Shown piece by piece: positions 1 to 9,036 of a DNA stretch of 35,343 nucleotides. Below the pieces are notes generated by a model. The model was not told the origin of the DNA, made no database searches, and saw only the letters and a list, made by a program, of their open reading frames with translations. The stretch spans positions 1 through 35,343 of the forward strand of contig CAMOWU010000030.1 in NCBI GenBank assembly GCA_946628545.1, read 5' to 3'. Within the stretch, counting starts at the first letter, position 1. Every line of letters starts with the position of its first letter. Both the position numbers and the translations under genes were made by a program. The stretch comes from an uncultured Bacteroides sp. Lineage in GTDB: Bacteria > Bacteroidota > Bacteroidia > Bacteroidales > Bacteroidaceae.

Positions 1-90
1 TTTGACAACAAAATTTAACAATGAGTTGGTGCCTAATCTGCAATGTGGGTTAAGAGTTTCGTCATCTGCGAGCATTGGTCTTCAAAAAAG

Positions 91-149
91 TAGGAGGTGC
101 GGCATTCCTGCCGCACATATACGTTCGGCAGGAATGCCGAACCTCCTAC
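91..149. repeat. Palindromic intergenic repeat, family A
   Basis: A near-perfect inverted repeat: TAGGAGGTGCGGCATTCC on the left is mirrored by GGAATGCCGAACCTCCTA on the right, around a short centre. The same core (AGGTGCGGCATTCCTGCC) recurs near 29375, 35175 and 35319-35343. It is a dispersed REP-like hairpin. Positions 1-313 otherwise hold no gene I can support. Confidence 0.8.
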
Positions 150-313
150 CGTCAACAATGACATTATACAGGAGTTCACTTGAATAAAAGAATCGTTGTG
201 TATCTACTCTATTTTGTGTCCTTTTTCCCCTTCAAATGCGTTGCAAAAGCGGTTGGCAATGTTTTTTTTGAAACTTTCCATGCGTTTTTTACCCTCTTTA
301 TCTTTTTATTTAT

Positions 314-321
314 TATCTTTG
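314..321 (+). promoter_or_regulatory. Bacteroidetes -7 box upstream of the DUF4160 gene
   Basis: TATCTTTG matches the Bacteroidetes TAnnTTTG box and lies 26 nt before the DUF4160 start. No clear TTTG -33 box is visible at the expected spacing, only a T-rich run, so this rests on the -7 match alone. Confidence 0.4.
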
Positions 322-347
322 CGTAAACGAAGACCAATCCATGCTTT

Positions 348-638
348 ATGCCCAAGATTCTTATTTACATTACTGCAAAAGTTATCTGGCAGTTCCTTTT
401 CTGGAATACTGATTATTATGAAAATCGGGCACATGTCCATGTGGGTAAACGCAATACAGAGCGGCTATGTAAAATCTGGCTTGAACCAGAGGTGGAATTG
501 GCATCTAAAGGCGATTTGACTGATGTGCAGGTAAAGCAAGTTATGTCTATTGCTATAGAATATCGTGAAAAGATGATCAAACAATGGATGCTCTTCAAAC
601 AAGGGAAAACGATTCGTATAATCAAAGTAAAGAAATAA
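348..638 (+). CDS. DUF4160 domain protein
   Basis: A 96-residue protein with the DUF4160 layout: a short hydrophobic beta-rich start, then an aromatic stretch leading to the HVHVGK motif (residues about 29-34), then a helical segment and a basic tail. Typical members are 80-100 residues, so it looks complete. DUF4160 genes are commonly paired with DUF2442 genes, as here: the next gene starts 8 nt after this stop. The pair is often suspected to be toxin-antitoxin-like, but the biochemical function is not established. The start at 348 is chosen because it begins at the family's usual N-terminus; a second reading frame across 196-519 looks like a shadow. Confidence 0.75.
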   Translation: MPKILIYITAKVIWQFLFWNTDYYENRAHVHVGKRNTERLCKIWLEPEVELASKGDLTDVQVKQVMSIAIEYREKMIKQWMLFKQGKTIRIIKVKK

Positions 639-646
639 TTATAGTT

Positions 647-931
647 ATGTATATGACTGAAGGATATTGGAATGTGATTCCGATAATAAAGAAACTCTCG
701 TTCCCACAAAGGGGAAAGTTCCAAGTAGATCTGGTGGATGGTAGGTCTATTGTGATGCCTATTTCTGCTTTTCCTTCCATTAAACGCGTGCCTGTGAAAG
801 AGCGGGAGCACTGGTATCTGATTGGTGGCGGAGTGACGTGGGATTCATGCCCTGAAGTGATTCATATCGAGCAAATACTTGGAAATTATCATAATTATGC
901 TCATGAGGCTGAGCAAACTGATAATAACTGA
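647..931 (+). CDS. DUF2442 domain protein
   Basis: About 94 residues. It has the DUF2442 pattern: a tryptophan near the start, a strand with DLVDGRSIVMPIS (substrate-like 'DG' turn followed by a hydrophobic strand), and a central W-Y-L-I-G-G-G segment. The ATG at 647 is preferred over 584, because 584 would overlap the DUF4160 gene by 55 nt and the extra residues do not resemble the family. It lies directly after DUF4160 and is probably co-transcribed. Function unknown. A second, different DUF2442 gene sits in the CRISPR locus at 19604. Confidence 0.75.
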   Translation: MYMTEGYWNVIPIIKKLSFPQRGKFQVDLVDGRSIVMPISAFPSIKRVPVKEREHWYLIGGGVTWDSCPEVIHIEQILGNYHNYAHEAEQTDNN

Positions 932-941
932 CATTAGATTT

Positions 942-2153
942 ATGAAAAGATTTACACTCGTCATATTCCTCTTGCTGACCTGCTGCGTGTCAGCCATATA
1001 TGCGCAGGACAAAAGCAAGGGAAAAAAACAACGGTCGGCCTTTCTGGAGAAGGTCAAGAAGTTCATCACCTACGATGTCTCCAAACTCGACTCCAACTAC
1101 ATCTCCGTACACGACCATCCCTGGCTCGTCATGATCAACTCTTACGTCAGCAAGACCAATGTCGATATCAAGACACCGCCTATCACTACAACCCCGGCTC
1201 TTAGCCATGCTTTGCTCGACCTCATACCGCCTGGAGAGGATATGGGACGACTCAAAATCGACGCTTCAACACCTTACTCATATCGACTGGGTTTCTACCT
1301 TAGTTACGGTAAACTCGGAGGAGGATTCAGCAAAGCCCTGACCAGCCACAACGAACAGGAATTCAACTTCAAGTTCAACGGCAATCAGTTTGGAGTGGAC
1401 TTGCGATTCCACAAGACGAAAAAGATGGAATGCAAGTTCGAGTTTGAGAACATGGAACAGATTATGGACAGGGTGATGGAGGAATTTCTCAGTTTGTCGG
1501 AAGAGGAGATGGAGGAGCTGGATGCCAAGATTGAAGCACTCGAGAAGCAAGCGGCTGAGGATGAACAAGTGTCGCAGGACGACCTGCAGATCACATCATT
1601 CATCTGCAACATGCACTATGTCTTCAACCACCGCAAGTTTTCCTATGCAGCGGCTATGAAACCAAAAAAAATACAGCTGCGATCGGCTGGCTCATGGCTC
1701 CTGGGATCCACCATTTACTACTCGCAGTTCAAGGCGGTGGATCAAGATCTCATCGACTCATTCAACGGCATCAACCGATTCAACTCTTTCTTCCTCGCAC
1801 TTGGCGGTGGCTATGGCTACAACTGGGTGACATGCAAGAAGAAACTCATGTTCCACGGCTCCATCATGCCCATGCTCATGTACTCACTCAAGAGCGACGC
1901 CAAGTTGGCAAACAGCAAAGTGGACGAGCAACAGAAGCAGAGGGTCAAGGCGATTACTGACAACTACCTCGGAGGAAACTCACACTTCACCTTCGCTGGG
2001 GTGGCAAGGGCATCCATCGTCTATCAGATGAACGAAAGGTATGTCGCTGGAGTCGATGGCACTTTCGACATCTTCAAGATCGGACGAAAACCTCGCTACG
2101 AAACGCTGGCCCGCGACCTCATCCTGCACGCCTACGTCGGCTACCGCTTCTAA
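942..2153 (+). CDS. DUF4421 exported protein
   Basis: A 403-residue protein starting with a clear signal peptide: two basic residues, a hydrophobic core (FTLVIFLLLTCCVSA) and a cleavage-like A-Q end near residue 20. The mature part begins with a basic stretch, then the DSNYISVHDHPW segment typical of DUF4421 proteins of Bacteroidetes, followed by beta-rich sequence rich in Y, G and F and ending in an aromatic YVGYRF C-terminus, as expected of outer-membrane beta-barrels. An acidic, E-rich insert lies around residues 180-210. The start at 942 is chosen because it places the signal peptide at the N-terminus. It follows the DUF2442 gene by 10 nt. Function of the family is unknown. Confidence 0.8.
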   Translation: MKRFTLVIFLLLTCCVSAIYAQDKSKGKKQRSAFLEKVKKFITYDVSKLDSNYISVHDHPWLVMINSYVSKTNVDIKTPPITTTPALSHALLDLIPPGEDMGRLKIDASTPYSYRLGFYLSYGKLGGGFSKALTSHNEQEFNFKFNGNQFGVDLRFHKTKKMECKFEFENMEQIMDRVMEEFLSLSEEEMEELDAKIEALEKQAAEDEQVSQDDLQITSFICNMHYVFNHRKFSYAAAMKPKKIQLRSAGSWLLGSTIYYSQFKAVDQDLIDSFNGINRFNSFFLALGGGYGYNWVTCKKKLMFHGSIMPMLMYSLKSDAKLANSKVDEQQKQRVKAITDNYLGGNSHFTFAGVARASIVYQMNERYVAGVDGTFDIFKIGRKPRYETLARDLILHAYVGYRF

Positions 2154-2178
2154 TACTCCCCAATCCCGACGTTGAACG

Positions 2179-2250
2179 ACTCCCCTCCCATCTAAGGGGA
2201 AAGGCTACGGGTAGGCGACGGAACGTCGGGAATGGGGCAGGGGTGGGGTG
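2179..2250. repeat. G/C-rich dispersed repeat, family C
   Basis: Begins CTCCCCTCCCATCTAAGGGG and ends in a G-rich GGGGTGGGGTG stretch; the two ends can pair. The same unit recurs at 9376-9570, 24558-24655 and 26741-26827, always between genes, with variable inner segments (GGCTACGGGTAGGCGACGG, AACGTCGGGAATGGGG). Confidence 0.85.
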
Positions 2251-2307
2251 ATGAACATCAAATTAAATATCTGCATCTGGCCAGGGTGCCTACCCCCCCC
2301 TGCGTTT

Positions 2308-2341
2308 GTTGAGGTCGTGTGCCCCGCCGTTTTGCGGCGGG
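2308..2341. repeat. GC-rich hairpin repeat, copy 1
   Basis: GTTGAGGTCGTGTGCCCCGC leads into the stem CCCCGCCG / CGGCGGG around a TTTTG loop. An almost identical 34-nt copy lies at 4172-4205. This copy sits between the DUF4421 gene and upp. Confidence 0.75.
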
Positions 2342-2413
2342 TGTCATCGTCTGAAGAAAGCGAGGCGGGTGTCATCACAAAAATCAAAAAACAACCTTTT
2401 ACTTATATTTATT

Positions 2414-3076
2414 ATGAAGATTATCAATTTTGCAGACACAAAAACAGTCATCAATCAGTATGTGGCAGAACTGCGCGACGTCAGCGTACATGGCGACCGC
2501 GCGCGTTTCCGCCACAACCTGCAGCGTATCGGCCAACTCATGGCATACGAGATCAGCAAGACGCTCAACTACTCTGAAAAAAACGTCACAACACCGCTCG
2601 GAACTGCTATGGCTAACACACACGACGACAAAATCGTGCTGGCCACTATATTCAGAGCAGGACTGCCCTTCCATGCCGGATTCCTCGACATCTTCGACAA
2701 AGCGGGCAACGCCTTTGTTTCGGCCTACCGATACTACAAAGACAAGGAAGGCATAGATGTGGGCATCAAAATCGAATACATCGCATCGCCTGCACTCGAC
2801 GGTAAGACACTCATCATCGCCGACCCCATGCTCGCCACTGGAGGAAGTATGGAACTGGGTTATGAGGCGTTCCTCACTAAGGGAACACCTGAAACGGTGC
2901 ACCTCTGTTGTGCCATTGCTTCTAAGAAGGGAGTGGAGTATGTCAAGAAAGCCTTCAAGGACAAACCCAATTTCTACCTTTGGTGCGCTGCTATCGACCC
3001 CGACCTCAACGAGCATTCTTATATCGTACCAGGATTGGGCGACGCTGGCGACCTCGCCTACGGAGAAAAGATTTGA
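2414..3076 (+). CDS. upp: Uracil phosphoribosyltransferase
   Basis: A 220-residue cytosolic type I phosphoribosyltransferase that makes UMP from uracil and PRPP in pyrimidine salvage. The PRPP-binding loop is visible as LIIADPMLATGGSM, followed by the C-terminal uracil-binding part ending IDPDLNEHSYIVPGLGDAGDLAYGE, where the PGLGDAGD motif is characteristic of Upp rather than other PRTases. An R-A-G-L-P segment before the middle corresponds to the conserved Arg-Ala-Gly. The start at 2414 gives the usual Upp length; the longer upstream reading to 2306 runs into the hairpin repeat and looks noncoding. A uracil permease gene lies 1.7 kb downstream on the same strand. Confidence 0.93.
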   Translation: MKIINFADTKTVINQYVAELRDVSVHGDRARFRHNLQRIGQLMAYEISKTLNYSEKNVTTPLGTAMANTHDDKIVLATIFRAGLPFHAGFLDIFDKAGNAFVSAYRYYKDKEGIDVGIKIEYIASPALDGKTLIIADPMLATGGSMELGYEAFLTKGTPETVHLCCAIASKKGVEYVKKAFKDKPNFYLWCAAIDPDLNEHSYIVPGLGDAGDLAYGEKI

Positions 3077-3199
3077 ACCAACCACCAGCAAGGGCATTAT
3101 CGCCTTTCGCTCCGAATGGGAATAGTCGCTTCTCCCTACCACTCCAAGTAGTTCTCTATGCCGTAACAGTGTTGCGGCACTAAAACAACATCAATTACT

Positions 3200-4138
3200 A
3201 TGGCAGCAGAGCAGACCACCGACCTTCAGCAGTTCCAACTCAACTACCCTTGCACCACGCATGTCTTCAACTCCGTAGGTTTCTCCACGCTCAACGAGGA
3301 CAAGTGCGATGAACTGCGGTGTCTGGAATTTAAGGACCACAAACCACGCATGGGCATCACCCTCGGACTGCGCGGCAGTCTGCTCTGCTCGCCTTTCAGC
3401 GCGCCTTTCGGCGGATTCGTCTTCGCAAACCCCGACACACCGCTCGAAATGGTCGATAAGGCGGTCAAGTCGCTCATCAGGTATGCCGACCTCCACCGCC
3501 TCTCTCTCCGCATCACTCTGCCGCCGGCTTTCTACCATCCACAACTCATCAACAAACAGATATTCTGCCTTACCGCCAACGGATTCCGACAGATCTACAA
3601 CGACGTCAACTTCCATTTCGACCTCACCTCTTTCGAGGACTACACCACCATCCTGTGGCGCAATGCCCGCAAAAACCTGCAACGGGCCCGACGCGAACCC
3701 TTTGTATTCAAAAAAGCGCAAAGCCAAGAGGAAATCATCGCAGCCTACAACACCATCCAGCAAAACCGCAAAGCTAAGGGCTACCCGCTGAAGATGTCGC
3801 TCCAGCAGGTGCTCGACACCATCAACGTCATTCCGGCGGATTTCTTCAACCTCTCCATCAACGGAGCCAATGTGGCGGCGGCTCAGGTCTTCCATGTCGC
3901 CGATGGCATCGTGCAAGTCATCTACTGGGGTGATGCACCTGGATTCGAGAACTACCGCCCCATGAACTACCTTGCCGCCAAGGTGGTGGAGTATTACAAG
4001 AAAGCGGGAATCAGAATTGTGGATGTTGGACCTTCATCCCAGTTCGGAGTACCAAGCATCGGACTTTGCAATTTCAAGGAAAGCATAGGCTGCAAAGTCG
4101 AAAGCAAATTCACCTTCGAATACAACCCCAAACCCTAA
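3200..4138 (+). CDS. FemAB/GNAT-like acyltransferase, hypothetical
   Basis: A 312-residue soluble protein with the general features of the GNAT/FemAB-like families common in Bacteroidetes: an N-terminal half containing a glycine-rich PFSAPFGGF segment, a central R-N-A-R-K-N-L-Q-R-A-R basic helix, and a C-terminal half with two strands (FFNLSINGANVAAAQVF and GIVQVIYWGDAP) followed by a helix PMNYLAAKVVEYYKKAG and a VDVGPSSQFG turn, which resembles the acetyl-CoA-side region of FemAB-like proteins. The C-terminal GLCNFKESIG resembles the 'KxSfG' end of such proteins. The substrate cannot be inferred. It lies 123 nt after upp and may be co-transcribed with it. Confidence 0.6.
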   Translation: MAAEQTTDLQQFQLNYPCTTHVFNSVGFSTLNEDKCDELRCLEFKDHKPRMGITLGLRGSLLCSPFSAPFGGFVFANPDTPLEMVDKAVKSLIRYADLHRLSLRITLPPAFYHPQLINKQIFCLTANGFRQIYNDVNFHFDLTSFEDYTTILWRNARKNLQRARREPFVFKKAQSQEEIIAAYNTIQQNRKAKGYPLKMSLQQVLDTINVIPADFFNLSINGANVAAAQVFHVADGIVQVIYWGDAPGFENYRPMNYLAAKVVEYYKKAGIRIVDVGPSSQFGVPSIGLCNFKESIGCKVESKFTFEYNPKP

Positions 4139-4171
4139 ACCTCCCCTCCCATCGGTTCCTTTCCGCGTCCG

Positions 4172-4205
4172 TTGAGGTCGTGTGCCCCGCCGTTCTGCGG
4201 CGGGG
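4172..4205. terminator. GC-rich hairpin between convergent genes (repeat copy 2)
   Basis: An 8-bp stem CCCCGCCG / CGGCGGGG with loop TTCTG, preceded by the same GTTGAGGTCGTGTG sequence as at 2308. It sits in the 71-nt gap between the converging ends of the FemAB-like and DUF3307 genes, so it could act as a bidirectional terminator, although no long T-run follows. It is also a dispersed repeat copy. Confidence 0.5.
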
Positions 4206-4209
4206 GTAA

Positions 4210-4581
4210 TCAACCAGCCCACATCCACATCATCACCACAACCACCTGGTGCAGCAGTTGGTCAAGCCCGTAGGCCATCCAATAAGGCTTGCGCCCGCGG
4301 TCCGCTAAAATAGGAAAGTGCAACGACGCCAGTGTCTTGCTCACGTCGATCACAAAATGTGTCGCCACCTCAAAACCCACCAGCCAAAGCGCATCACCCA
4401 TTTCCACGCCGCTGATGAAAAGGCAAACGCCCATCAGCGAACCATGCACACAAGCATGTTGCAAAATAGGCAGTAAACGCCTGCCGTCGGCCTTTGCGCG
4501 GATTAGCGACGGAAAGGTCAGGCAATAGTCGGCCAAGTAGTGGCAAACCAAAAGCGACAAAAGAAGATAAATCGAACTCAT
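4210..4581 (-). CDS. DUF3307 membrane protein
   Basis: A 123-residue, mostly hydrophobic protein with the DUF3307 pattern of conserved polar residues inside membrane helices: HYLADYCL near the N-terminus, QHACVHGSLMG in the middle, FEVATHFVIDVSKT, and DQLLHQ near the C-terminus. Three to four transmembrane segments are apparent. In this family the conserved H/D residues suggest metal or proton involvement, but no function is established. Full length for the family. It is transcribed divergently from the permease and converges with the FemAB-like gene. Confidence 0.8.
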   Translation of the reverse strand: MSSIYLLLSLLVCHYLADYCLTFPSLIRAKADGRRLLPILQHACVHGSLMGVCLFISGVEMGDALWLVGFEVATHFVIDVSKTLASLHFPILADRGRKPYWMAYGLDQLLHQVVVVMMWMWAG

Positions 4582-4632
4582 AATGCAAAATTACCCCAAA
4601 AACCATAATTCTTGATAATATTTTCTGAAAAC

Positions 4633-4666
4633 CTTGTGTGTTTTTGTCTAAAAATTCTTAAATTTG
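4633..4666 (+). promoter_or_regulatory. Promoter for the uracil permease gene
   Basis: TAAATTTG at 4659-4666 is a good Bacteroidetes -7 box, with CTTG at 4633-4636 about 22 nt upstream as a weak -33 box. Transcription would start near 4674, giving a leader of about 78 nt before the permease start. Confidence 0.5.
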
Positions 4667-4751
4667 CAATTTAGATGCCTATAGACATATACTGAAGGCA
4701 TATATTCCTACAGCATATCCTAATTGCGATACAATACATTAAATATAAAAT

Positions 4752-6149
4752 ATGGATAACAATTCATCTGATGGTGATGCTGCCCAAACTGTAGCCAACA
4801 CCGACAACCATCCTAACACGGGAATTTTCAATGCACGTGAACTTGGCGTGCCTAAGATGGGACTCTTAGGACTGCAACACCTCTTCGCCATGTTCGGAGC
4901 AACAGTACTCGTTCCAGTCATCACAGGACTGCCCATACCAACTACACTCCTGATGGCCGGCATCGGTACACTCATCTTCCACCTCATCACTAAACTTCGT
5001 GTTCCGGCATTCCTCGGCTCCTCTTTCGCTTTCATCGGCGGATACGAGGCTGTCAAGAGCATGGGCATGGAAATAGGCATGTCGCAGACACTCGCGCTCG
5101 ACTACGCTTGCGTCGGAATCTTCTGCGCCGGTATGGTCTATTTCGTTCTCGCCGGACTGATCAAACTTTTCGGAAGCCGCAAGATTCTGCGTTTCTTCCC
5201 ACCCATCGTCACAGGACCTATCGTTATCGCTATCGGACTGACTCTCTCTGGTAGCGCCATCAGCAACTGCACACAGTCGTGGCCCATAGCCATACTGGCT
5301 ATACTCATCGTTATCGTGGCAAACATCTGGGGAAGGGGTATCCTCCGCATCGTGCCTATCCTGCTCGGTGTCATCGGTTCATACATCGTGGCTGTCTGCT
5401 GTGGCATGGTTGATTTCAAGGAGTTCAACGAAGCGGCATGGTTCGGACTGCCTTTCCAGCGTGAGACAACCGTGCTGGCTGTATTCGACAATACCAACTG
5501 GGACTTCCTCCTCTCGGCTGTCATCGCCATTGTGCCGATCGCTTTCGCTACCATTGTGGAGCATATCGGCGACATGTGCGCCATTTCTTCCACCACTGGC
5601 AAGAACTACCTCTACAACCCCGGACTACACCGCACACTCACTGGCGACGGTGTGGCTACTGCTTTGGCTTCACTCTTTGGAGCGCCTGCAAACACCACCT
5701 ACGGCGAGAACACGGGAGTGCTCAACCTCACTAAGGTCTTCGACCCACTGGTGATACGCATAGCGGCTTGTTTTGCCATCATTCTGTCTTTCAGCCCAAA
5801 GTTCGCGGCACTCATACACCTCATGCCTGCTGCCACCATCGGAGGTGTCTCGCTCATACTCTACGGCATGATATCGGCTGTCGGTATCCGTAATCTCGTC
5901 GAGAGCAAGACCGACTTCTCCAAGTCGCGCAATGTCATCATCGCTGCGCTCATTCTCGTCCTATCCATCGGCATCAAGTACGGAGCCGACGACAAGGTGA
6001 TGATTGGAAACATCGGATTCTCCGGACTCGCCATTGCTGCTCTCGTGGGAATCATTCTCAATGCTATCATACCTCCTGGAGTGAAGGCTAATGATGAGAC
6101 CGACCTGAAGATTGATGAAAACAAAAGCAAGCAAAAAGTCATCATTTGA
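4752..6149 (+). CDS. uraA: Uracil permease, NCS2 family
   Basis: A 465-residue inner-membrane nucleobase:cation symporter, about 12-14 hydrophobic segments. Family hallmarks are visible: GLQHLFAMFGATVLVP near residue 40, the FLGSSFAFIGG stretch about residue 80, and TTYGENTGVLNLTKVFD in the second half, which is close to the conserved NCS2 substrate-site motif of uracil transporters. EHIGD at about residue 273 contains the glutamate expected in transmembrane segment 8. The C-terminal tail is short and basic. Proximity to upp supports uracil as substrate; xanthine or another base cannot be excluded from sequence alone. The CNNM-type gene starts 53 nt downstream. Confidence 0.88.
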   Translation: MDNNSSDGDAAQTVANTDNHPNTGIFNARELGVPKMGLLGLQHLFAMFGATVLVPVITGLPIPTTLLMAGIGTLIFHLITKLRVPAFLGSSFAFIGGYEAVKSMGMEIGMSQTLALDYACVGIFCAGMVYFVLAGLIKLFGSRKILRFFPPIVTGPIVIAIGLTLSGSAISNCTQSWPIAILAILIVIVANIWGRGILRIVPILLGVIGSYIVAVCCGMVDFKEFNEAAWFGLPFQRETTVLAVFDNTNWDFLLSAVIAIVPIAFATIVEHIGDMCAISSTTGKNYLYNPGLHRTLTGDGVATALASLFGAPANTTYGENTGVLNLTKVFDPLVIRIAACFAIILSFSPKFAALIHLMPAATIGGVSLILYGMISAVGIRNLVESKTDFSKSRNVIIAALILVLSIGIKYGADDKVMIGNIGFSGLAIAALVGIILNAIIPPGVKANDETDLKIDENKSKQKVII

Positions 6150-6202
6150 GAATCTGAAACCATTATCCCGCAATTTTCGATTTTCAAGATTCTTGAATAG
6201 AT

Positions 6203-7279
6203 ATGGAATTGATCATCATTTATGTAGTGCTGACGGTACTGATATCGGCGATGTGCTCCGTTCTGGAGTCTGCCCTGCTTTCTACGCCTATTTCCTACGT
6301 CACCACCCTTGAAAGTAAGAACCATCCGAAGGCTAAGCGATTGCGTCTCTACAAGGACGACATCGACCGTCCTATCTCTGCCATACTCACTCTCAACACT
6401 ATTGCCAACACGGCTGGTGCCGCGCTCGTAGGAGCACAGGCAACACAGGTCTTTGGCAATGCATACGTAGGACTGGCATCGGCTGTCTTCACACTGCTCA
6501 TACTCATATTCTCCGAAATCATACCCAAAACCATTGGGGCGGAATACTGGCGAAACATCATCTTGCCGGCTTCATCCATCATACGAGTGCTCATCTTTAT
6601 CACTTATCCGCTCGTCCTCTTGCTCGAGTGGATCACAGGACTCGTCACATCCGACAAACGTCCTGCGGCGGTCAGCCGTGAGGAGGTGTCGGCCATTGTC
6701 ACTGTAGGTGCAGAGGAAGGGGTGCTGGAGAAGAAGGAGAACAAGATGATACAGCATCTGCTCAAACTCGACGAGATCACAGCCGAGGAAATCATGACGC
6801 CAAGTGTCGTTGTCGATCTGGTCAACGAGAAAATGACGGTACGCGATTTCTACAAGAAAGAGGAGTACAGCAAGCACTCGCGCATACCAGTCTATACCGA
6901 CACCGACGACTACGTCTCTGGCTACGTGCTCCGTCAGGCGGTTCTCGAACGTCTGGCTGAGGATAAGTTCAACACCAAACTCTCCGAACTGGCGCGCCCC
7001 ATCCTCACTTTCGAGGAGGAGACACCCGTCTCAGAAATTTGGGAAAGCCTGTTGGAGAAGAAAGAGCAGATCTCAGCCATCATCGACGAATACGGAGGTT
7101 TCCGAGGTCTCGTCACCATGGAGGATGTCATCGAGACCATGCTCGGTTTCGAGATTGTCGATGAGCGCGATTCCGTCGTCGATATGCAGGAGCTCGCCAT
7201 CCAGCAGTGGCAGAAGCAGAAGCGCAAGATCCACCGCCGTCCATCCACTCCAGCAGATACCACCCATAGCGACAATTAA
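6203..7279 (+). CDS. CNNM/CBS-domain membrane protein (hemolysin-like)
   Basis: A 358-residue inner-membrane protein. The N-terminal DUF21/CNNM part (residues 1 to about 150) has four hydrophobic segments, including CSVLESALLS with the conserved S-E-x-A pattern. A linker with EEVSAIVTVGAEEGVLEKKENKMIQ leads to a CBS pair (about residues 190-320) with MTPSVVVDLV and the IDEYGGFRGLVTMEDVIETMLG segment typical of the second CBS domain. The C-terminal CorC_HlyC domain found in longer relatives is missing; the protein ends about 35 residues after the second CBS. Relatives are linked to magnesium or other divalent cation efflux. It probably shares a transcript with the permease gene. Confidence 0.85.
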   Translation: MELIIIYVVLTVLISAMCSVLESALLSTPISYVTTLESKNHPKAKRLRLYKDDIDRPISAILTLNTIANTAGAALVGAQATQVFGNAYVGLASAVFTLLILIFSEIIPKTIGAEYWRNIILPASSIIRVLIFITYPLVLLLEWITGLVTSDKRPAAVSREEVSAIVTVGAEEGVLEKKENKMIQHLLKLDEITAEEIMTPSVVVDLVNEKMTVRDFYKKEEYSKHSRIPVYTDTDDYVSGYVLRQAVLERLAEDKFNTKLSELARPILTFEEETPVSEIWESLLEKKEQISAIIDEYGGFRGLVTMEDVIETMLGFEIVDERDSVVDMQELAIQQWQKQKRKIHRRPSTPADTTHSDN

Positions 7280-7313
7280 TTGGAAGTTCTTCCTATTGAG
7301 CATTGATATCCGC

Positions 7314-7535
7314 ACAAATCATTTCAGCGCAAAAATCTGTGAAATCAATCCGCGAAATCAGCGAGAGAAATCATTATTCTCGCAGATTTCGCGGATTTCA
7401 CAGATAATCACTATTTCTGTTTTTGTAGATTGCAGAATCTGCCTTCTGTTTTTTTCTTAACCCTTAACAGATTGAAGGGTTATGGATTATTTTGGCTAAT
7501 TGTATCTTTCTTAACTCTTAACTCTTAATTCTTAA
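7314..7535 (-). repeat. Family D interspersed element, inverted copy
   Basis: Contains, in inverse orientation, the sequence that follows the CRISPR array ends: a GCAGATTTCGCGGATTTCAC segment, then ATTGCAGAATCTGCCTTCT, and a series of CTTAACTCTTAAC / TCTTAATTCTTAAC units. It fills most of the 265-nt gap between the converging CNNM-type and tilS genes. Its presence here shows the element is not confined to CRISPR loci. Confidence 0.75.
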
Positions 7536-7544
7536 CTAAAAAAA

Positions 7545-8900
7545 CTATTCCACGCTCAGCTCCAGCACCCTTGTCGTCGAAACCTCATCCACACGGTAAT
7601 GCTCCGAGATGCGCTCGCCCACAATCCATGCGATGTCCGTACCCGACAGCAGCACTTTCTGGTGCTCCTTCTGGAACCTGTTCAACTTTCTTTCCGTCAG
7701 GAAATCGCTCACCAACTTCAGATCCCCCTTCAGACCAAACGGAGCGAACGAGTCACCGTTCTTCACCGTCCTCAACTTCAGAGGCAACGTCAGCTTGTCG
7801 TAGTCCAGATAAGCATGATGGCGGTCGGTGTTGATCTTCACGTCCTCTATATACACCACCCTGTACTTGAGCAAACCCAAGTCGCGGATAGCAAACTCAC
7901 CCTCGTCGCCACCAATCTCCAGCGTACGCTCCATCTCGTCGGCTTTCAGACGCGTAGGTTCGATGATGATTTCCGTGCGGTCGATCAGCAGACGCTGCTT
8001 CGGAGTAGAGAACATCTTGCCCACCTCAGTCAGCGAAGCGAAGATACTCAGTTCCTGGGCGTGGTTGAACCCCAATGGATAGATAATCTCGTGAAGCACC
8101 GAACGGGGCGACACCTGATGAAGCATCGAGTTGATGTTGATCTTCACGATGTCGTTCTCCTTCACCGAACACTCAGCGATGCTCTTCTGCATGGCGTCCT
8201 CGTAGATTTTGCACACCTCGCGCATGTTGTCCATCGACTGGGCGATATTGGCAGAAGCCGACAAGTTGATTGAATTCAACACGGGCATCACGTCCAGACG
8301 GATCTTGTTGCGGCTGAACACATCCTCCCTGTTGCTGCTGTCTTCCACAAAATCCTGCTCATGACGCTCCAGGTAGTAGAGGATGTCGCTGCGGCTGATG
8401 CAGAGGAATGGACGAACCACACGGCCGTTCTTGGGAAGGATGCCACGCATACCGCGGATGCCGGTGCCACGAACAAGGTTCAGCATCAGCGTCTCCACGT
8501 TGTCGTCCCTGTGATGGGCAGTCACGATGGCCTGGTCGCCAGTCTCGTCGAGTACCTCACGGAAATAAGTGTAGCGTTGCTCACGGGCGGCTATCTCGAT
8601 GCTGATGCCCATCTTCGAGGCGAAGATGCCCGTCTGGAAGTCGCGCTTGAACAAACGAATGCCCATTTTCTGGCACAGGTCCGTCACAAACTCCTCGTCC
8701 CGCATACTCTCCTTGCCGCGGAGGTGGAAATTGCAATGGATGGCATCGCACTTGTAACCCAGGCGAGTCAGCATCAATAGCATACATACCGAATCGGCGC
8801 CGCCACTCAGGGCTATCGCCACTTTCTTATCCTTGTCGAGAAGGTTGTTCAGTTCGATGAACTTACTCACCGTCTTCTCTATCGTCGAGATGTCTTGCAT
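7545..8900 (-). CDS. tilS: tRNA(Ile)-lysidine synthase
   Basis: A 451-residue cytosolic enzyme that attaches lysine to C34 of the CAU-anticodon tRNA-Ile, changing its decoding to AUA. The N-terminal PP-loop ATP-binding motif is ALSGGADSVCML near residue 30. Further N-type motifs follow: CNFHLRGKES, AREQRYTYF, and TAHHRDDNVETLMLNLVRGTGIRGMRGI. The C-terminal TilS_C part is visible as FAPFGLKGDLKLVSDFLTERKLNRFQKEHQKVLL and the IVGERISEHYRV end. Length is normal. It is normally essential. A good promoter lies upstream at 9037-9067. Confidence 0.95.
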   Translation of the reverse strand: MQDISTIEKTVSKFIELNNLLDKDKKVAIALSGGADSVCMLLMLTRLGYKCDAIHCNFHLRGKESMRDEEFVTDLCQKMGIRLFKRDFQTGIFASKMGISIEIAAREQRYTYFREVLDETGDQAIVTAHHRDDNVETLMLNLVRGTGIRGMRGILPKNGRVVRPFLCISRSDILYYLERHEQDFVEDSSNREDVFSRNKIRLDVMPVLNSINLSASANIAQSMDNMREVCKIYEDAMQKSIAECSVKENDIVKININSMLHQVSPRSVLHEIIYPLGFNHAQELSIFASLTEVGKMFSTPKQRLLIDRTEIIIEPTRLKADEMERTLEIGGDEGEFAIRDLGLLKYRVVYIEDVKINTDRHHAYLDYDKLTLPLKLRTVKNGDSFAPFGLKGDLKLVSDFLTERKLNRFQKEHQKVLLSGTDIAWIVGERISEHYRVDEVSTTRVLELSVE

Positions 8901-9036
8901 GTCTTTGGTCTAATCTTGTTGTTTTTCTATAAACTTAAAAGTCTTCGATATCTTGGGACAGTCTTGTCATTATACAAACGACCGTCAACATCTTTGTGCA
9001 CGACGGCCGTCACACTTTCCCTTTCAAAAACCTATG

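Noticed and set aside
2..187. Open frame on the plus strand
   Set aside because: It spans the family A hairpin repeat and has no protein-like composition or homology I can see.
4586..4593. TAATTTTG on the minus strand just before the DUF3307 gene
   Set aside because: It would start transcription inside the ATG and has no -33 box at proper spacing; judged a chance match.
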